The translations under genes were made by a program, and so were the position numbers. Positions 12,413 to 24,814 of a DNA stretch of 64,000 bases are shown piece by piece. The notes beneath the pieces were generated by a model, which was not told where the DNA came from, did not search any database, and was given only the letters and a program-made list of their open reading frames with translations. Origin of the DNA: Daucus carota subsp. sativus. Its lineage: Eukaryota; Streptophyta; Magnoliopsida; Apiales; Apiaceae. Numbering within the stretch: the stretch's first letter is position 1; the number at the start of each line of letters is the position of its first letter. The stretch lies in contig NC_030389.2 of NCBI RefSeq assembly GCF_001625215.2, positions 33,531,454-33,595,453 on the forward strand, written 5' to 3'.

Positions 12413-13640
12413 ATTTAATTTTGGTACAATGTTCAAGCTTGTCAAAACTTTGAGTTATTATATATGATCTTTTTTGTTGATAAGTTGTTTGAAACTATTA
12501 TCGGCTTCATTATGGTATTTTTTTTAATGTTTTAAGCTCCGAACCGGTAAAATACAAATACAATTAAAATCTCGTACACTTTTTATTTGTTATATTATGA
12601 AGCAAAGTTAGCACTCGTTTGTAATCAACAATAAGTTGATTTTGTGTTGGAGAAATTTATCCGAATAATTAATTTTTTGAACAAGAGCAGAAAATTATAA
12701 GAAACGGAGAAAATGCATCAAGAACAATTGCTACGTAGAATTGGTAATTTTCGCTTAAGTGACAATATAATAAATAATAAATATAACAATAGTGTGTGTG
12801 AGTGTGAGTTAATATAGTGGTTCAAGCTGGCTTCAAAATTTTAAAAGTGAGACACAAATGTAATTAGATCCATATTTTCTCATAAATGTGAGATTAGAAA
12901 CCAAACCAAATTTATTTTTCTAAATGTGATTTCATATGAATCCACATTTATAATTTTAGATTGATTTAATAATTTTGCAATCATATTGCCCCCTCTAATT
13001 TTGGGTAATGGACCAAGTGACCGAGTTTGTATTAGGTTGACTCCGTTCATTTTTTTTTAGGTCAAACCTGATACAACCGAATTTTTATAAGAAATGTCAA
13101 ACTATTATCACCGTAAATTATTAGCAGTGTTATATGCATAATTTTGTACCCAATTTTATATCTAAAATATGTTTCATAATCTTTACCTGAACTTGCCTGT
13201 TTTGACAACCGGAATGTAAACCAATAAATAAAATAGCAAATCAATTTTTAATTTTATGCAACGACAAATAAAAGAGATATATGAAGTCATTAAACTATAC
13301 CAATACAACAAAGGCCCATCCAGTGGAACCTAATAGTTCCATAGGAATCAATAAAGAAACCTATACATGATTAGAATTGAGGCGCAAAGAGGCGCAGGGG
13401 TTTGATAACTAAGAAAAAGACCAAAAATGAAAATAATAATGAATCTGGTATTGAGCTATTCGGAATTCACAGGGAAGTCGTGTTGCTTCTGATCAAGACA
13501 ATCGGTTCTAAAGTACATAATGCATGACTGTTACAGATGCCCATGCATCCGTAACCTCCAGAAAACACTTACACATATGTATGATGAATCATCTATTTAT
13601 GTTGATCAACAGCTAACTGTTATCCGCTAATTAATCAATC
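12413..13640. other. AT-rich intergenic, upstream of PLAC8 gene B
   Basis: No gene is seen. The last few hundred bases should include the promoter of the gene at 13641, but I see no clear TATA box matching those of genes C, D and E. Confidence 0.4.
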
Positions 13641-14320
13641 ATGACTTCACCAGCCTCCGCGGCAGCTCCTACCTCTTGGTCCACCGGCCTCTTCGGCTGC
13701 TCATCCGACGTTCCTAACTGTACTTTCACTACTCTTTCAATCATGTCACGTGTTTTCTTTCCACGCTGACATTTTGCATTTCATTTTTTCAGGTTGTTTA
13801 ACTTGTTTTTGCCCCTGCATTACTTTTGGACGAATTGCCGAGATCGTCGACAAGGGAAATACCTGTAAGTATGCAGTCAATTTTTGTTGATTATAAGGCA
13901 GGTTAATGGTGGCAATATTATCATACATTGCCCTTCAATTTTGCAGCTTGTGCTGCAGCTTGCGCTGTGCATGCCCTAATAGGATATTGGACAGGTTGCG
14001 GATGGATTTTTTCGTGCTTTTATCGATCTAAGATGAGAAAGGAATACATGCTGAAAAAGAGTCCTTGTGGAGATTGCTTGGTTCATTTTTTTTGCGGGCT
14101 ATGTGCATTGTGTCAAGAACATCGTGAGCTTCATATCCGAGGATACGACATGTCTCTGGGTAATCAAGCTACTTACCAAAAATAGTAAAATTTTATAATA
14201 TAAAGTAACTACATCCACTACTTTTCTCCAATAATTTGTATAGGATGGAAAGGAAATATGCAAAAGCAGAACCGTGGAGTGACTACGGCACCGAAGCCTG
14301 AAAGAGGAATGAGCCGATAA
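13641..14320 (+). CDS. PLAC8-domain protein, PCR-like (gene B)
   Basis: Exons 13641-13719, 13793-13864, 13947-14159 and 14244-14320 give a 146-residue protein with three phase-1 GT-AG introns. The PLAC8 motif CCLTCFCPC lies at residues 27-35, with [13 protein letters not shown] after it. A hydrophobic Cys/Trp-rich segment follows ([18 protein letters not shown]), then [10 protein letters not shown] and the family C-terminus [12 protein letters not shown] ending GMSR. Family members sit in the plasma membrane and have been tied to Zn/Cd export (PCR) or cell number control (CNR/FW2.2); which applies here cannot be told from sequence. The start is the first ATG before the conserved SWSTGLFGC block. 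In exon 1, GCSSD replaces the DCFSD of its relatives. Confidence 0.9.
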
Positions 14321-16830
14321 AGTTATAGATACCTGCGCTTAGTTTTGATGAATCGGACTGGTTTGTGTTGCGAACAAAATGGCTCTTGTAATAAAGAGTG
14401 TGCGTGTAAGATGGCTATTATGTACTGATATAAATGGCAGTACGGTTGTATTGTTCATCACTGTAATTTTTCAATTTTATGACAGGTTACAATGAATACC
14501 TACGAGAGTCTTGGAATAGTGATGCTTCGCGAGTAGATTAAGATGAATATTGATCTTGGAAATCATTCCGAAGAATATTCTCTAATTACACATGATATCT
14601 TGGAATAGTCGCCTTTCTTGTACTTCCTTTGTCCCTCTATTTTTTTATATTTTTTTTACATTACTCAACACGCATTTTAAAACGCATATAAAACATAGTT
14701 CCATGACTTTATGAATCACATTTGGACAAGCTGACAGCCTCTTCCAAACCTCCAGTTTGAGGGGGGGAGTATTAAGGAAACATACAGTAATAATCATCAT
14801 TATCATCATCATGATAATTACGATAATCAGAACAATCATGAACATGAAATCAGATTGATTATCAGGTGCGAGGAGAAAGAATACTAATTGAGCTAGATAA
14901 CCAGACAAAAGGTCGACTAATGTATATATGTTTGTGTTTCGTGTTTGATATAGTGTTCAAGCTACCATTTATGAGATTCGATACATTAAGTTAAATGATC
15001 CTGTTAAATCCTAAGTTGTGCGAGACTATACGTTTTATACAACTTTTGTATTTAAATTATGAACTTTACATTTTTGTTAGAGTAAAGTGCATTTTGTGTA
15101 CCACTTGCAATATTGCATTTCTAAAACCATCACATGCAATATCATAATTTATAATATTACTGGATTTCTGAGAGTTGATTTTAATATTACTGGATTTACA
15201 CCGCTATATCAGAGTAGTTTCTTTCTTGAAATTAGTTGAGATTCCAGATGGGATCCAGAAAAGTTAGGATATAACCACACCAGTAAGTTTCTGATGAGCT
15301 TTAGCAAACCTCGAACCCATAGTTACCAACAACTGTGCAAAAATTGCTTGACGTGCTGAATTTGATTGCCAAATTTCAAGCATTGAAGTTTCAACTGGTA
15401 GTATATCTATTCAAGTCGACTCAGAGCTTGGTCCTCTCCGTGTCTAAAATGTTCTAGAAGCAAGAAGTTTATTGTTTCTTACAAGTAGAATGGATAGTTT
15501 AGACGTTAACTATGCCATTCAGAGAGCCCCGTCCATCTGCAGGAGACCGGCTTTCTTTTTTTCTCTTTTTTGCAGGCCAAGGAGATTAGTTCCGTGACTT
15601 CCGTCCAATGTGTTGAGAATACTTCATGAGAAATTTATCCTGCGTCTTTCCAAGAGTCCAAGTTGAAGAGCTAGCAAGGTTTCAGAGACATATTCTTTTC
15701 TGTTGGGGACATATTTAGCTAATAAAGTTGTCTAAGTTGATGGTTTTGTGAATCTGGAGATCCTGCACCTCTTGCAAATGTGAACCAATATAAAATATAG
15801 TGTCCTCCTGTGACTTTTTAGTAACTTTTTTTTAGAAATTTTGTTGTCGGTATGAAATCTTCTTTCAGAATATAATGATTAAATCTTAGCAGAGGGGCTT
15901 ACAATGTTGAAATGGATGGATATAATACTTTTACCTATTTTTTTTAAAATGAAAAATAAGGTGTTTAGAATGATTAAGATTTCGCTCATTTTTTATATTA
16001 AAATAATATAATAAATTGTTTTGTTTACTAATGACTATTTAGCAAAAAAAAAAAAGTGTACACGTGACTAGAAAAATATAAAATTGACTTATTCTTAATA
16101 ATTTAATTTAATTAATTAATTAAATAATAAGTAATTAATAATAACTAATAACTAAATTAAAAATATTAAAAGTCTAATATGAACTTATTTTATCTATAAA
16201 AAAATACCATTTAAATATTTAGAAAATAGAGTATCATATTTTTAAATTAGTATATTTCTACATAATATCTCGGCTTTGTTTTTACATTAAATTAATTGTA
16301 TTAGATTACATTAATTATGTTTTATTTTATATTTTGTTAGTGTCAAGACTATTTTTAATCATATATATTTTATTTTTAATTTTGTGTTAGATTCTAAGAA
16401 ATTCTTCGTCTTAAACTTTTCATTACTTTTTTCTTCAACCATTTTTACCTCATCTCTAATTTGTTTCCTTCACAAACTCAAGTTTTTTCGAACTACTATA
16501 ATAATAATAATACAATGTTTGAGTACATATCTATAATAATTTATATAGGAAAAAGACGCGTTATATAATTTAAAAGAAAACACAAACATAAAAATAAATT
16601 AATTTAATAATTAACTAATAAATAAGTATAATTAAATAAAATAACATTCCCGAGCACGGGCAAAATTACAGTTACAGTAATAGCAATACAAGGGATAGAA
16701 TGGAGGACAAGTAACATGTGGGTGTTTGGAAGTTGAAGCCGAGAAACACGGGTTTCACTTTTTAGTTCAGCAGAAGTCGGAAGTTGAAGTTGAAAAATTA
16801 TGGTAGTTCCGATATAAAGTTATAGTCGTT
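14321..16830. other. Intergenic stretch with a degenerate MITE and no clear gene
   Basis: After the 3' end of gene B there is a degenerate Stowaway-like element (14623-14769). At about 15180-15800 a less AT-rich segment contains no open frame and is not recognised; it could be an eroded transposon or gene relic. From 15900 to 16700 it is very AT-rich and featureless. Confidence 0.4.
14623..14769. mobile_element. Degenerate Stowaway-like MITE
   Basis: It is flanked by TA and begins CTTCCTTTGTCCCTC, ending in a G-rich tract gggggggag. The internal block with cacgcattttaaaacgc is common to the other Stowaway copies in this window. Confidence 0.45.
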
Positions 16831-17034
16831 AGCTAAATTAGATATGGTAAGACATTATGTAATTTGCTTCAATTATATTGGTTATATTAATTAACTATAA
16901 TTTAAAAATAGTATGTTATTAATATTTTAGATTTTAAAAATAGATAATATGAGTTCAATATGATAATAAATGATGTGCAATATTTTTACAGATTTTTTAT
17001 AGGCATGTAAAGGTTCGACAAATATAGTCATTCA

Positions 17035-17691
17035 TAGGGGTGATCACGGTCTGGTTTAAACCGCAAAATCCGCATAAACCAATCCGATATTAATCCGATC
17101 CAAACCGAAACCGAAATGAGGTTTACGGTTTCGGTTCGACTAATTTAAAAAACCGTGGTTTGTGGGTTGGTTTCGGTTTTATATTAAACCAACCCGTTAT
17201 AAAACCGAACCGCATATTTATATATATACAATATAAATATTTAATATTATAGATATTCAAAATATTAATTTTTTAGCTTATATTTGCTGGGTGGTTGTTT
17301 TTTTTACAAGTGCTGGGTTGTTGTTTAGTTACATACCATATCAATACCGATTACAAGTTATATTAATACAGTATTCCACGACTTTGAATCAAGTTTATGC
17401 ATTTTATTAGACTAAAGTTTGTATTTTAATTTAACTATATGAAATTGTGTAAATGGAGACAAAATGATACTTTATTTTCTAGTATTATTCATGAATCCTC
17501 ATCTCTAATTATAAGCCTTAGTTATAAACCGATCAATCCGCTTAACCGAACCATCAAAAACCGCACCGCTTGGTCCGGGTTAATTGGTTTGCGGGTCACG
17601 GGTTGGTTTGAGATTTTAAAAAACCGCTAATGTATGGTTTGGTTCCGGTTTTAGTTTCAACCCGAACCAAACCGGACCGCGATCACCCCTA
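17035..17691. mobile_element. hAT-type non-autonomous element 2
   Basis: It starts TAGGGGTGATCACGG and ends CCGCGATCACCCCTA, near-perfect inverted repeats. The 8-bp duplication gtcattca lies on both sides (17027-17034 and 17692-17699). Subterminal zones are rich in aaccg/cggtt motifs like those of hAT element 1. The related unit at about 18035 (aatatggtcatcaatcg) is the empty version of the site. No transposase frame is present. Confidence 0.9.
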
Positions 17692-17964
17692 GTCATTCAT
17701 GGGAGGATGGCTAAAATTATAGACGAGGGATGAGTATGGTTGAAATGTGATTTTTTCAAGATGTTGGCTATATTTTTTATTTTTGGTATGTCAACTTATT
17801 TTTTAGCTAAGGGTTTTTTTATGTCCAATTCTCCAGGACATTATGTAAAATTTATTGAGCCGGTAAGATATTGCGCTTCGATGGTATTGACTATATTTGT
17901 TGGCTATAATTTAAAAATAATATGTTATTAATATTTTAGATTGTTATAAATAAAATATATCAGT

Positions 17965-18910
17965 TTAATGTAGTAATAAATGATGTATAATATTCCAACA
18001 GGTTTCTTAAAAGTCTCTAGAAGATCCACAAATATGGTCATCAATCGAAGGTTGGCTATAATTATATATAAGGGGAGTATGGTCGGAGTGAGTTTTTTTA
18101 TTTACAAAATCTCTATATTTTTCATTTATAATATGTATTTTTTTAACTAAGGATTTTTCATGCTGAGATGCTCTAAACCCAAATCAAATTCTCACTTATA
18201 ATTCCCTTCTTTAGTTTGTGTTTAATTGATATGTAATTTCTTTCGATATAAGCAAACAGACTGATTGTGAGATCTCAGAAAACTATTGTGTTTTACGTAC
18301 CACACTTCAGAATGATTCATATGACGGACAAATCATATATGTATGAATTAGACCCGAAACAAATTTTGACTAAGTATCCATGAACCTCTCCTGAGGCTGA
18401 ATTTGCATTTGTCCATGTTTTAACTTCCAACTTCCCTAATATATCTAAAATGAGAAAACTTAAAAAGCTTAATTACACAAGTACTTACCCTAAAAACGAC
18501 TGAGAATTCCCAGACATCAATCAACTGTACTTCATATTCAGCATTTGCATGGTTAAGTGGGCCGTCCGAAAAATTCGCGACAACCTATAATGACGACGAA
18601 GAAGATATTTATAATCCCCGACATCTGAGAAAGGCTCATGAATTCATGATCCACATACACAAGTAGATTTTACAAGTCCAATGAGAATTCAACAGCTATA
18701 AAGATAACGCCATGCAAAAGAATTCCTTCCACAATTAGAATCGATTTGCAAGGATACACAATTGTTTGAAAAGTCAGCAAAAGACGACGAGTAATAATAA
18801 AAGCAAGTCCACTATCGGACTTTTTCTTTCGACTAAATTTCATGATGAAACATAATTAACCTAGTGACTACCTAATTGTTTCGAAGTACAGTGCAAAGCA
18901 TGTTGTGTCT
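17965..18910 (+). repeat. Orphan copy of the promoter-side segment of gene C
   Basis: The sequence at 18225-18900 aligns with 21229-22290, which is the upstream region of PLAC8 gene C, once the hAT element there is removed. This copy ends at about 18910 without a PLAC8 gene, and then the next tandem unit begins. It is therefore a tandem duplication of upstream sequence only. Confidence 0.75.
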
Positions 18911-19161
18911 ATTATGGTAATTATTATGGTAATAATTGATGTATAATATTACTATAGATTTGTTACAGGTCTATAGAGGATCGACAAATATAGTCATCAT
19001 AAGATTGGTCGGAGTGAGTTTTTTTTAGATAATCTCTATATTTTTCATTTATAGTATGTATTAATAATTTTTAACTAAGGATTTTTCATGCTCAGATATG
19101 CTCTAGACCCAAATCCACTTTTCATTTATAATTTACTTATTTACTTTGTGATTAATTAATA

Positions 19162-21228
19162 CTAGCTTATAACCGGTGCAATGCACGGGCGGTAATAATA
19201 TTTGCTATTTTATCGTATATATTTTAACTTAAACTAATATTATTTTGAGAATAAAATTGTGATATAATAATATGATTAAATAAATTTTTTATTTAACAGA
19301 TGATAAATTCTTAATTGTTAATTTCGTCAAATGGCTACTTAAATATTAGGTCGAACATGTATATTTTACTAAGAATATTAAAATACGTTTTTTTTCATGT
19401 TATAATTTAAGGAGATCTATAAAATCGGATATAAATCAACCAATCAATCTTTTAATATTTCGTTATTGATAATTAATAATATAGTATGGAACATATTAAG
19501 TTAAATAAGACGCCTAAAACGAAATATCGACCCATCATACTAACCTAAATGTTTTGGTTTAATAGATAATGAAAAATATATTACAACATGTTATAAACAA
19601 AGAAGTTCGTGGGTCGAATACCAACCGGCTCACCAAACTCAACTGTCCATTTGTGTATTTAAAAATAATGTTAATGTATTTTGGTTGAAAAATATCACAG
19701 GTTATTTATTAATAATTAGATATAATAATATTGTATTTTTATATATGTAGCTCGTGTTAATTGTAGAAGATTTGTTTTTTAGTTAGAAAATATAAAAAAG
19801 ATAATGTGTTTTAGTTAAAAAAAAAAAAGTAGTAATATGTTTCTCGATATTATTTTAAATGATGGAATTTTTTTAATTAGAAAATATGAAAAAGATAACA
19901 TATTTTAATTAAAAAGAATAATTGGTATATAGATAGGTCCGTATTTTGGCCCAAGTACCGACCGACCATACTTTCAATATTTCGGATTTAATAGTATAAT
20001 AATATAGATATATAGGGATATGATCAAATAAAAACTTTTTTAATTTACAAACTTACAAACTTTTATTTTGAATTTTTTTAATTCTTCCAACGTGTTAATA
20101 TTTAGCTATAGAAAGTATCCATGTTGAAAATTATTGAAAAAACATCACAATTTTTAAAAATAACGCGTAAATAAATTGTGCATTCAACACATTTGTAACA
20201 GGGGTTCAACATTGTGCGTAGAATATTAATTATCATTGTGTTGAATATATTTATAGAGATGGTTAAACTATACCTCTGGGATTTGGGTATGGTCCAAAAA
20301 GATAAATATTGGTTATATAATACGTTTAACTTAGAAAAATTAGTTTATGCACTACTCCAACACAATATAATCGATCTTAAAAAATGTTGAACTCAAGTTA
20401 TATATGTGGTGAACAAAAAAAGTTTGTAAGTTTGTACCAGAACCTTCCCCTAGATATATAGTATTTTTTTTATATATGAATGTTGCATATGTTATTTTTG
20501 GAAAATCGATTTTTAAGTTAGTATTTTGAAAAAGATAATGTGTTTTAGTTAAGAAGAGTAGTTGCTATGTTGTCCAATATTATTTTTAGAAAATTGAGTT
20601 TTTTTAGTTAGAAAATGTAAAAAAAGATAATAGATTTAGTTAAAAAGATAATTGATTATATAAGTAGGCTCATAATTTGACACAAGTATCGACCGATCAA
20701 ATTTTTAATGTTTCGTCTTTAATAGTATAGTAAACTAATATTATTGTGAGAATAAAATTATGATATACGTAGCCCGTGTTAATTGTAGAAGATCCGTTTT
20801 TTAGTCAGAATATATAAAAAAGATAATGTGTTTTTGTTAAAAAGGTAATTACTATATTTTTCGATGTTATTTTATATAATGGAGTTTTTTTAGTTAGAAA
20901 ATATAAAAAAAATTAATATATTTTAGTTAAAAAGAATAATTGGTATATAAATAGGTCTGTATTTTGGCCCAAGTATCGACCGATCAAATTTTTAATGTTT
21001 CGGTTTATAATATTTTTTAAGGTTTGACTTTAGTTTTGGTATAGTCAAATAGGTTTTATATATGTTTTATGTTTTGATCGTATATTTGTTTTATGTTTTG
21101 ATTTGTTTATATTCTATTTGAAGTCCACTAATTTTGTTTGGAACCCGCTAATTATAAAAGCCCGCATAAAAGCCCGCGTACCGATCGACCAAATTTTTAA
21201 TGTTTCGGCTTTAATAGTATAGTATAGA
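19162..21228 (-). mobile_element. Helitron composite with several 5' ends
   Basis: On the minus strand it begins TCTATACTATACTATTAAAG (21228 down) and ends with a hairpin (cccgtgc, 3-base loop, gcaccgg) and CTAG at 19162. It lies between A and T without duplication. The orphan copy at 18210-18235 reads straight through the junction, giving the empty site. Inside, another 5'-like end occurs at 20008 and weaker ones near 20725 and 21010. The adjacent block (ggcccaagtatcgaccgatc and neighbours) is present three times, near 19950, 20690 and 20975. A (TA)-type element is inserted at about 20011-20446. No Rep/helicase is present. Confidence 0.72.
20011..20446. mobile_element. TIR element of the (TA)n-embedded kind
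   Basis: The left end reads gggatatgatcaaataaaaac followed by tttacaaacttacaaactt. The right end carries the complement aagtttgtaagtttgta and then ccagaaccttcccc, with gatata on both sides. The atgatcaaata core is also found in the terminal repeats at 38485 and 40190. It is non-coding. Confidence 0.55.
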
Positions 21229-21303
21229 TGTAATTTCTTTCAATATAAACAAACAGACCGATTGTGAGATCTCATCAGAAAACTACTGTGTTTTACATAC
21301 TAC

Positions 21304-21712
21304 TAGTGCTGTAATCCGATCCGGGCAGCTCGCGAGCTCGTCCGGCTCGAACTCGTTTTGATCGGCTCGGCTCGTTTAGTTAATCGAGCTCGAGTTCGGG
21401 CAGAGGTTTTGGCTCGTTTTGTTAAACGAGCTGGCTCGGCTCGACTCGTGAAAATTAACGAGTCGGATTCGGGTAGCATTTTAGGCTCGATTTAGTGTTA
21501 AATTAAACGAGCCGGCTCGCCCGACTCGTTAAACTCGGCTCGTTTAACTAAACGAGCCAGCTCGACTCGACTCGTGAAAATAAACGAGTCGAGTTCGGGC
21601 AAAGGTTTAGGCTCGTTTTCTTAAACGAGCCGGCTCGGCTCGACTAAATAAAACTCGGCTCGAATTATGCCCGGCTCGAAACTCGGCTCGCCCGGACCGA
21701 ATAACAGCCCTA
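21304..21712. mobile_element. hAT-type non-autonomous element 3
   Basis: It starts TAGTGCTGTAATCCGATCCGG and ends with the complement of TAGGGCTGTTATTCGGTCCGG. The 8-bp duplication catactac lies on both sides (21296-21303 and 21713-21720). The orphan paralogous segment at about 18295-18305 has the single site (cgtaccac). Nearly the whole 409-bp interior is built from ggctcg / cgagcc repeats, so it is much more GC-rich than its surroundings. Confidence 0.9.
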
Positions 21713-22300
21713 CATACTACGCTTCAGAATGATTCATATGACGGATATGTATGAATTAGGCCCGAAACAAATTTTGACTAAGGATCCATGAACCTCTCCT
21801 GAATATACATTTGTACATGTTATAACTTCCAACTTCCCTAATATATCTAAAAATGACATAACTTAAAAAGCTTAATTACACGAGTACTTACCCTAAAAAT
21901 GACTGAGAATTCCCAGACATCAATCAACTGTACTTTATATTCAGCATTTGCATGGTTAAGTGGGGCGTCCGAAAAATTCGCCACAACCTATAATGACGAC
22001 GGAGAAGATATTTATAATCCCCGGCATCTGAGAAAGGCTCATCCACATACACAAGTAGATTTTACAAGTCCAATAAGAATTCAACAGCTATAAGGATAAC
22101 GCCATGCTAAATAATTCCTTCCACAATTGGAATCGATTTGCGAGGAGACACAATTGTTTGAAAACTCAGCAAAAGACGACGAATAATAATAAAAGCAAGT
22201 CCACTATCGGACTTTTTCTTTCCACTAAATTTCATGATGAAACATAATCAACCTAGTGACTACATAATTGTTTCTAAGTACAGTGCTAAGTATGGCTGTG

Positions 22301-22308
22301 TATAAATA
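22301..22308 (+). promoter_or_regulatory. TATA box of PLAC8 gene C
   Basis: TATAAATA followed by CGCG lies 65 bp before the start codon. Genes D and E have the same box at a similar place. Confidence 0.65.
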
Positions 22309-22372
22309 CGCGAACCCTCACCTCCGAATTACACCAGAAACATTTATTCCTTCTATCGTCGAATAATTAATC

Positions 22373-23446
22373 ATGAGTTCTGCATCCTCCGGTGCTCTGG
22401 CCTCTTGGTCCACCGGCCTCTGCGACTGCTTCTCTGATATTCCTAACTGTACTTGCACTACTCTGATTAACACGTTCTGTTTTGCATCCCAACTCTTTGC
22501 AAGACTTTTGATAAATTGTTGCATTCGTTTTTTCAGGTTGCTTAACATTGTTTTGCCCCTGCATTACTTTTGGACGAATTGCAGAGATTGTCGATAATGG
22601 AAATACCTGTAAGTAGTACATGACATTTCATCCATATTCATATATATACTTCTCACGACTGATTGGTCTTCACTACTTGAGCAAAAAACGACGGAAACTA
22701 TTTAAGACAGAAACAAGGCTTACTTTCCGTCATAAATTAGCCGCTTTTTTGTAGTGAAGTACTTAAAGATATATATTATGGTTCAATTTTTCAGCTTGCT
22801 GTAGAGCTTGTCTTGTGCATGCACTGATTGGATATGGGACTGGGCTCGGATGCCTGATTTCATGTCTGTATCGGTCGAAGATGAGAAAGCAATACAATTT
22901 GAAAAAGAGTCCTTGTGAAGATTGTTGTGTTCATCTGTTTTGCGGGCATTGTGCATTGTGTCAAGAACATCGTGAGCTTCATAACAGAGGATACGATGTG
23001 GCTCAGGGTAAGCTATTCGATTTATATAAGCCTGTATAGAATTTTTTGTTTGTTACTCTTGTTTCCCAGCCATTTCTTTACAAGTTCTTTTTTGGATTTC
23101 TAATTCGATTCTTTGCATTCAAAAACTTATCAAAAATACTCGACGAGTCCCACAACTTTCTCATTTTTCTTATTTTTTGACACTACTTTTACTCATTATT
23201 TACCTTTTATACATTAAAAATCCATGGGTCTCATCATTTCACCCGTTTTTCTTTTTCTTGTCTATTAATTTATACATATTTGTTAATTTTCATGCTCAAA
23301 CCATACGTAAAGAATTAGCCGGGATGAAAGGAGCATGATACTAGTAAAGTAAGGTTGTGTAAATAATGTGTGCAGGATGGAAAGGAAACATGGAAAAACA
23401 GACCAATACCATGGCACCAAAGCCTCAAGGAGGAATGAGCCGATAA
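22373..23446 (+). CDS. PLAC8-domain protein, PCR-like (gene C)
   Basis: Exons 22373-22448, 22537-22608, 22795-23007 and 23376-23446 give 143 residues with phase-1 GT-AG introns at the same points as in the relatives. CCLTLFCPC is at residues 26-34, followed by [14 protein letters not shown] hydrophobic stretch with [11 protein letters not shown] precedes [17 protein letters not shown] and the end GWKGNMEKQ...GMSR. It is closest to gene B (shared [24 protein letters not shown]). Intron 2 contains an 86-bp CACTA-ended mini-element. The upstream region was duplicated in tandem and its proximal copy was hit by a Helitron and a hAT element, so its distal control sequences may be displaced. Confidence 0.9.
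22671..22756. mobile_element. Mini CACTA-ended element in intron 2 of gene C
   Basis: It starts CACTAC and ends GTAGTG. The inner inverted match around cgacgg / ccgtc lies inside 86 bp. A 3-bp target duplication is not evident (ctt versus aag). It does not disturb the splice sites. Confidence 0.5.
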
Positions 23447-24186
23447 AGCTAATAAACACGGACACCTTCTTGTTTCGATGGCTCGGCTCGAACCGGATCA
23501 GTTTGGATCACAAATAAATGGGTCGATTGTTCTGAAAATAGAGATTATTATATGCCTGTACCTTATTGTATCAGTGTGTGTGGGATTTAATAATTGCGAG
23601 TACTGTTATTATTTAGTGTGTTTGTAATTGTTCCATGGAACAGTGATGCCTATAGTATTTGATCGTTATATTAACACATCTTGTGGTTCAGATGCTGGAA
23701 AATTATTAGATGATTCCGCAGTACGTGATGAGATATATCATATATATATCCAAAATGTTTTATATATACTCTCTCGGTCCCACAGGTTGTTTACATTTGC
23801 ATCTATTTTAAAGCTTATATAAGATTAGTTTCATAATATTTTTTATTTTTTTTTGAAAGATAATTTAAACGTTAAATTTTTATTCAAATTCTTTTTTAAA
23901 TAATTTTATGCAACTATATTTTATATAAAAATCTCAAAATACATGTCAAAAAGGCATAAACACGTGATACGATCAATTTTAAACTCAGCTTTTACGCTGA
24001 GCTAAACACCACCTTATACTTTTTACAATTAAGAGGTACGTTGTGCATGCGTCCATGCATTATTAAATACATGTCGCTATTTGATTTAATTTCTTCACCA
24101 TTATTGTACAGTACTATGGTGTAGGGTTATGAACTTGAAAGGACATCATATTAATGTATATAGTGCGCTCAGTGTTACATGTTAAT

Positions 24187-24354
24187 GGAAAATGCTTGGT
24201 GCACATAATTGTGTACAAAAATATGTACATAATGACATGTGGTAGCTTTTAATTGGATGACCCCTCTGTATTTATACCAACCACCCCAATTAAAACCCAC
24301 CACATCACTTGCCACATCATTATGTACAAATTTTCTGTACACAATTATGTGCAT
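24187..24354. mobile_element. Small inverted-repeat MITE
   Basis: The left arm tgcacataattgtgtac and the right arm gtacacaattatgtgca are perfect complements. A second inner pair (tgtacataatgacatgtgg and its diverged complement) extends the arms. At about 168 bp it would fold into a hairpin. The superfamily is not assigned. Confidence 0.6.
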
Positions 24355-24571
24355 CTAGCACTACCCCATGTTAATATGTTACTGTATACACTCATGACTC
24401 AGTCATGAGTCATATGTGCTCTATTCACCACTCCTTTTCCCATGCAACGTTAAAGTGATATATTACATGGTACTATTCCCTTCATCACTTGTACCAAATG
24501 AGGTCCGTTGATGCAGACTGATCAGTTCTTCTTCGATGGTCCATGCATAAATATTCACATTACGAATATTA

Positions 24572-24814
24572 CTCTCTCTGTCCCATCCAATTCTTATCAT
24601 TTGAAATGGACTGCTCGACACGCATTTTAAGGCTCATAAAAAATATAGTTTCATAATTTATTTTAAAATTTTCCTTTTCTGAATAAAAGTTTAAACATTA
24701 AACTTTTATTCAGAAAAAAAAAATTTAAAAATAAGTTATAGAACCATATTTTTCATGAGTTTTAAAATGCGTGTCGAACACTCCCCTCCAAATGATAAGA
24801 ATTGGAGGGGACGG
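24572..24814. mobile_element. Stowaway-like MITE
   Basis: CTCTCTCTGTCCCATCCAAT begins after TA, and the complement ends the element (attggaggggacgg). The arms extend to ttcttatcatttg / aaatgataagaa. The right boundary is blurred. Confidence 0.6.

Larger units (their letters stand above)
16840..19115. repeat. Local repeat units (three copies, first split by hAT 2)
   Basis: Related blocks lie at about 16840-17034 plus 17692-17835, at about 17840-18180, and at about 18930-19115. Each has a taataaatgatgtataatat-like segment, a gacaaatatagtcat-like segment and a ctaaggatttttcatgctc-like segment. The second and third begin two tandem copies of a longer segment that ends as the promoter of PLAC8 gene C. 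Confidence 0.6.
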
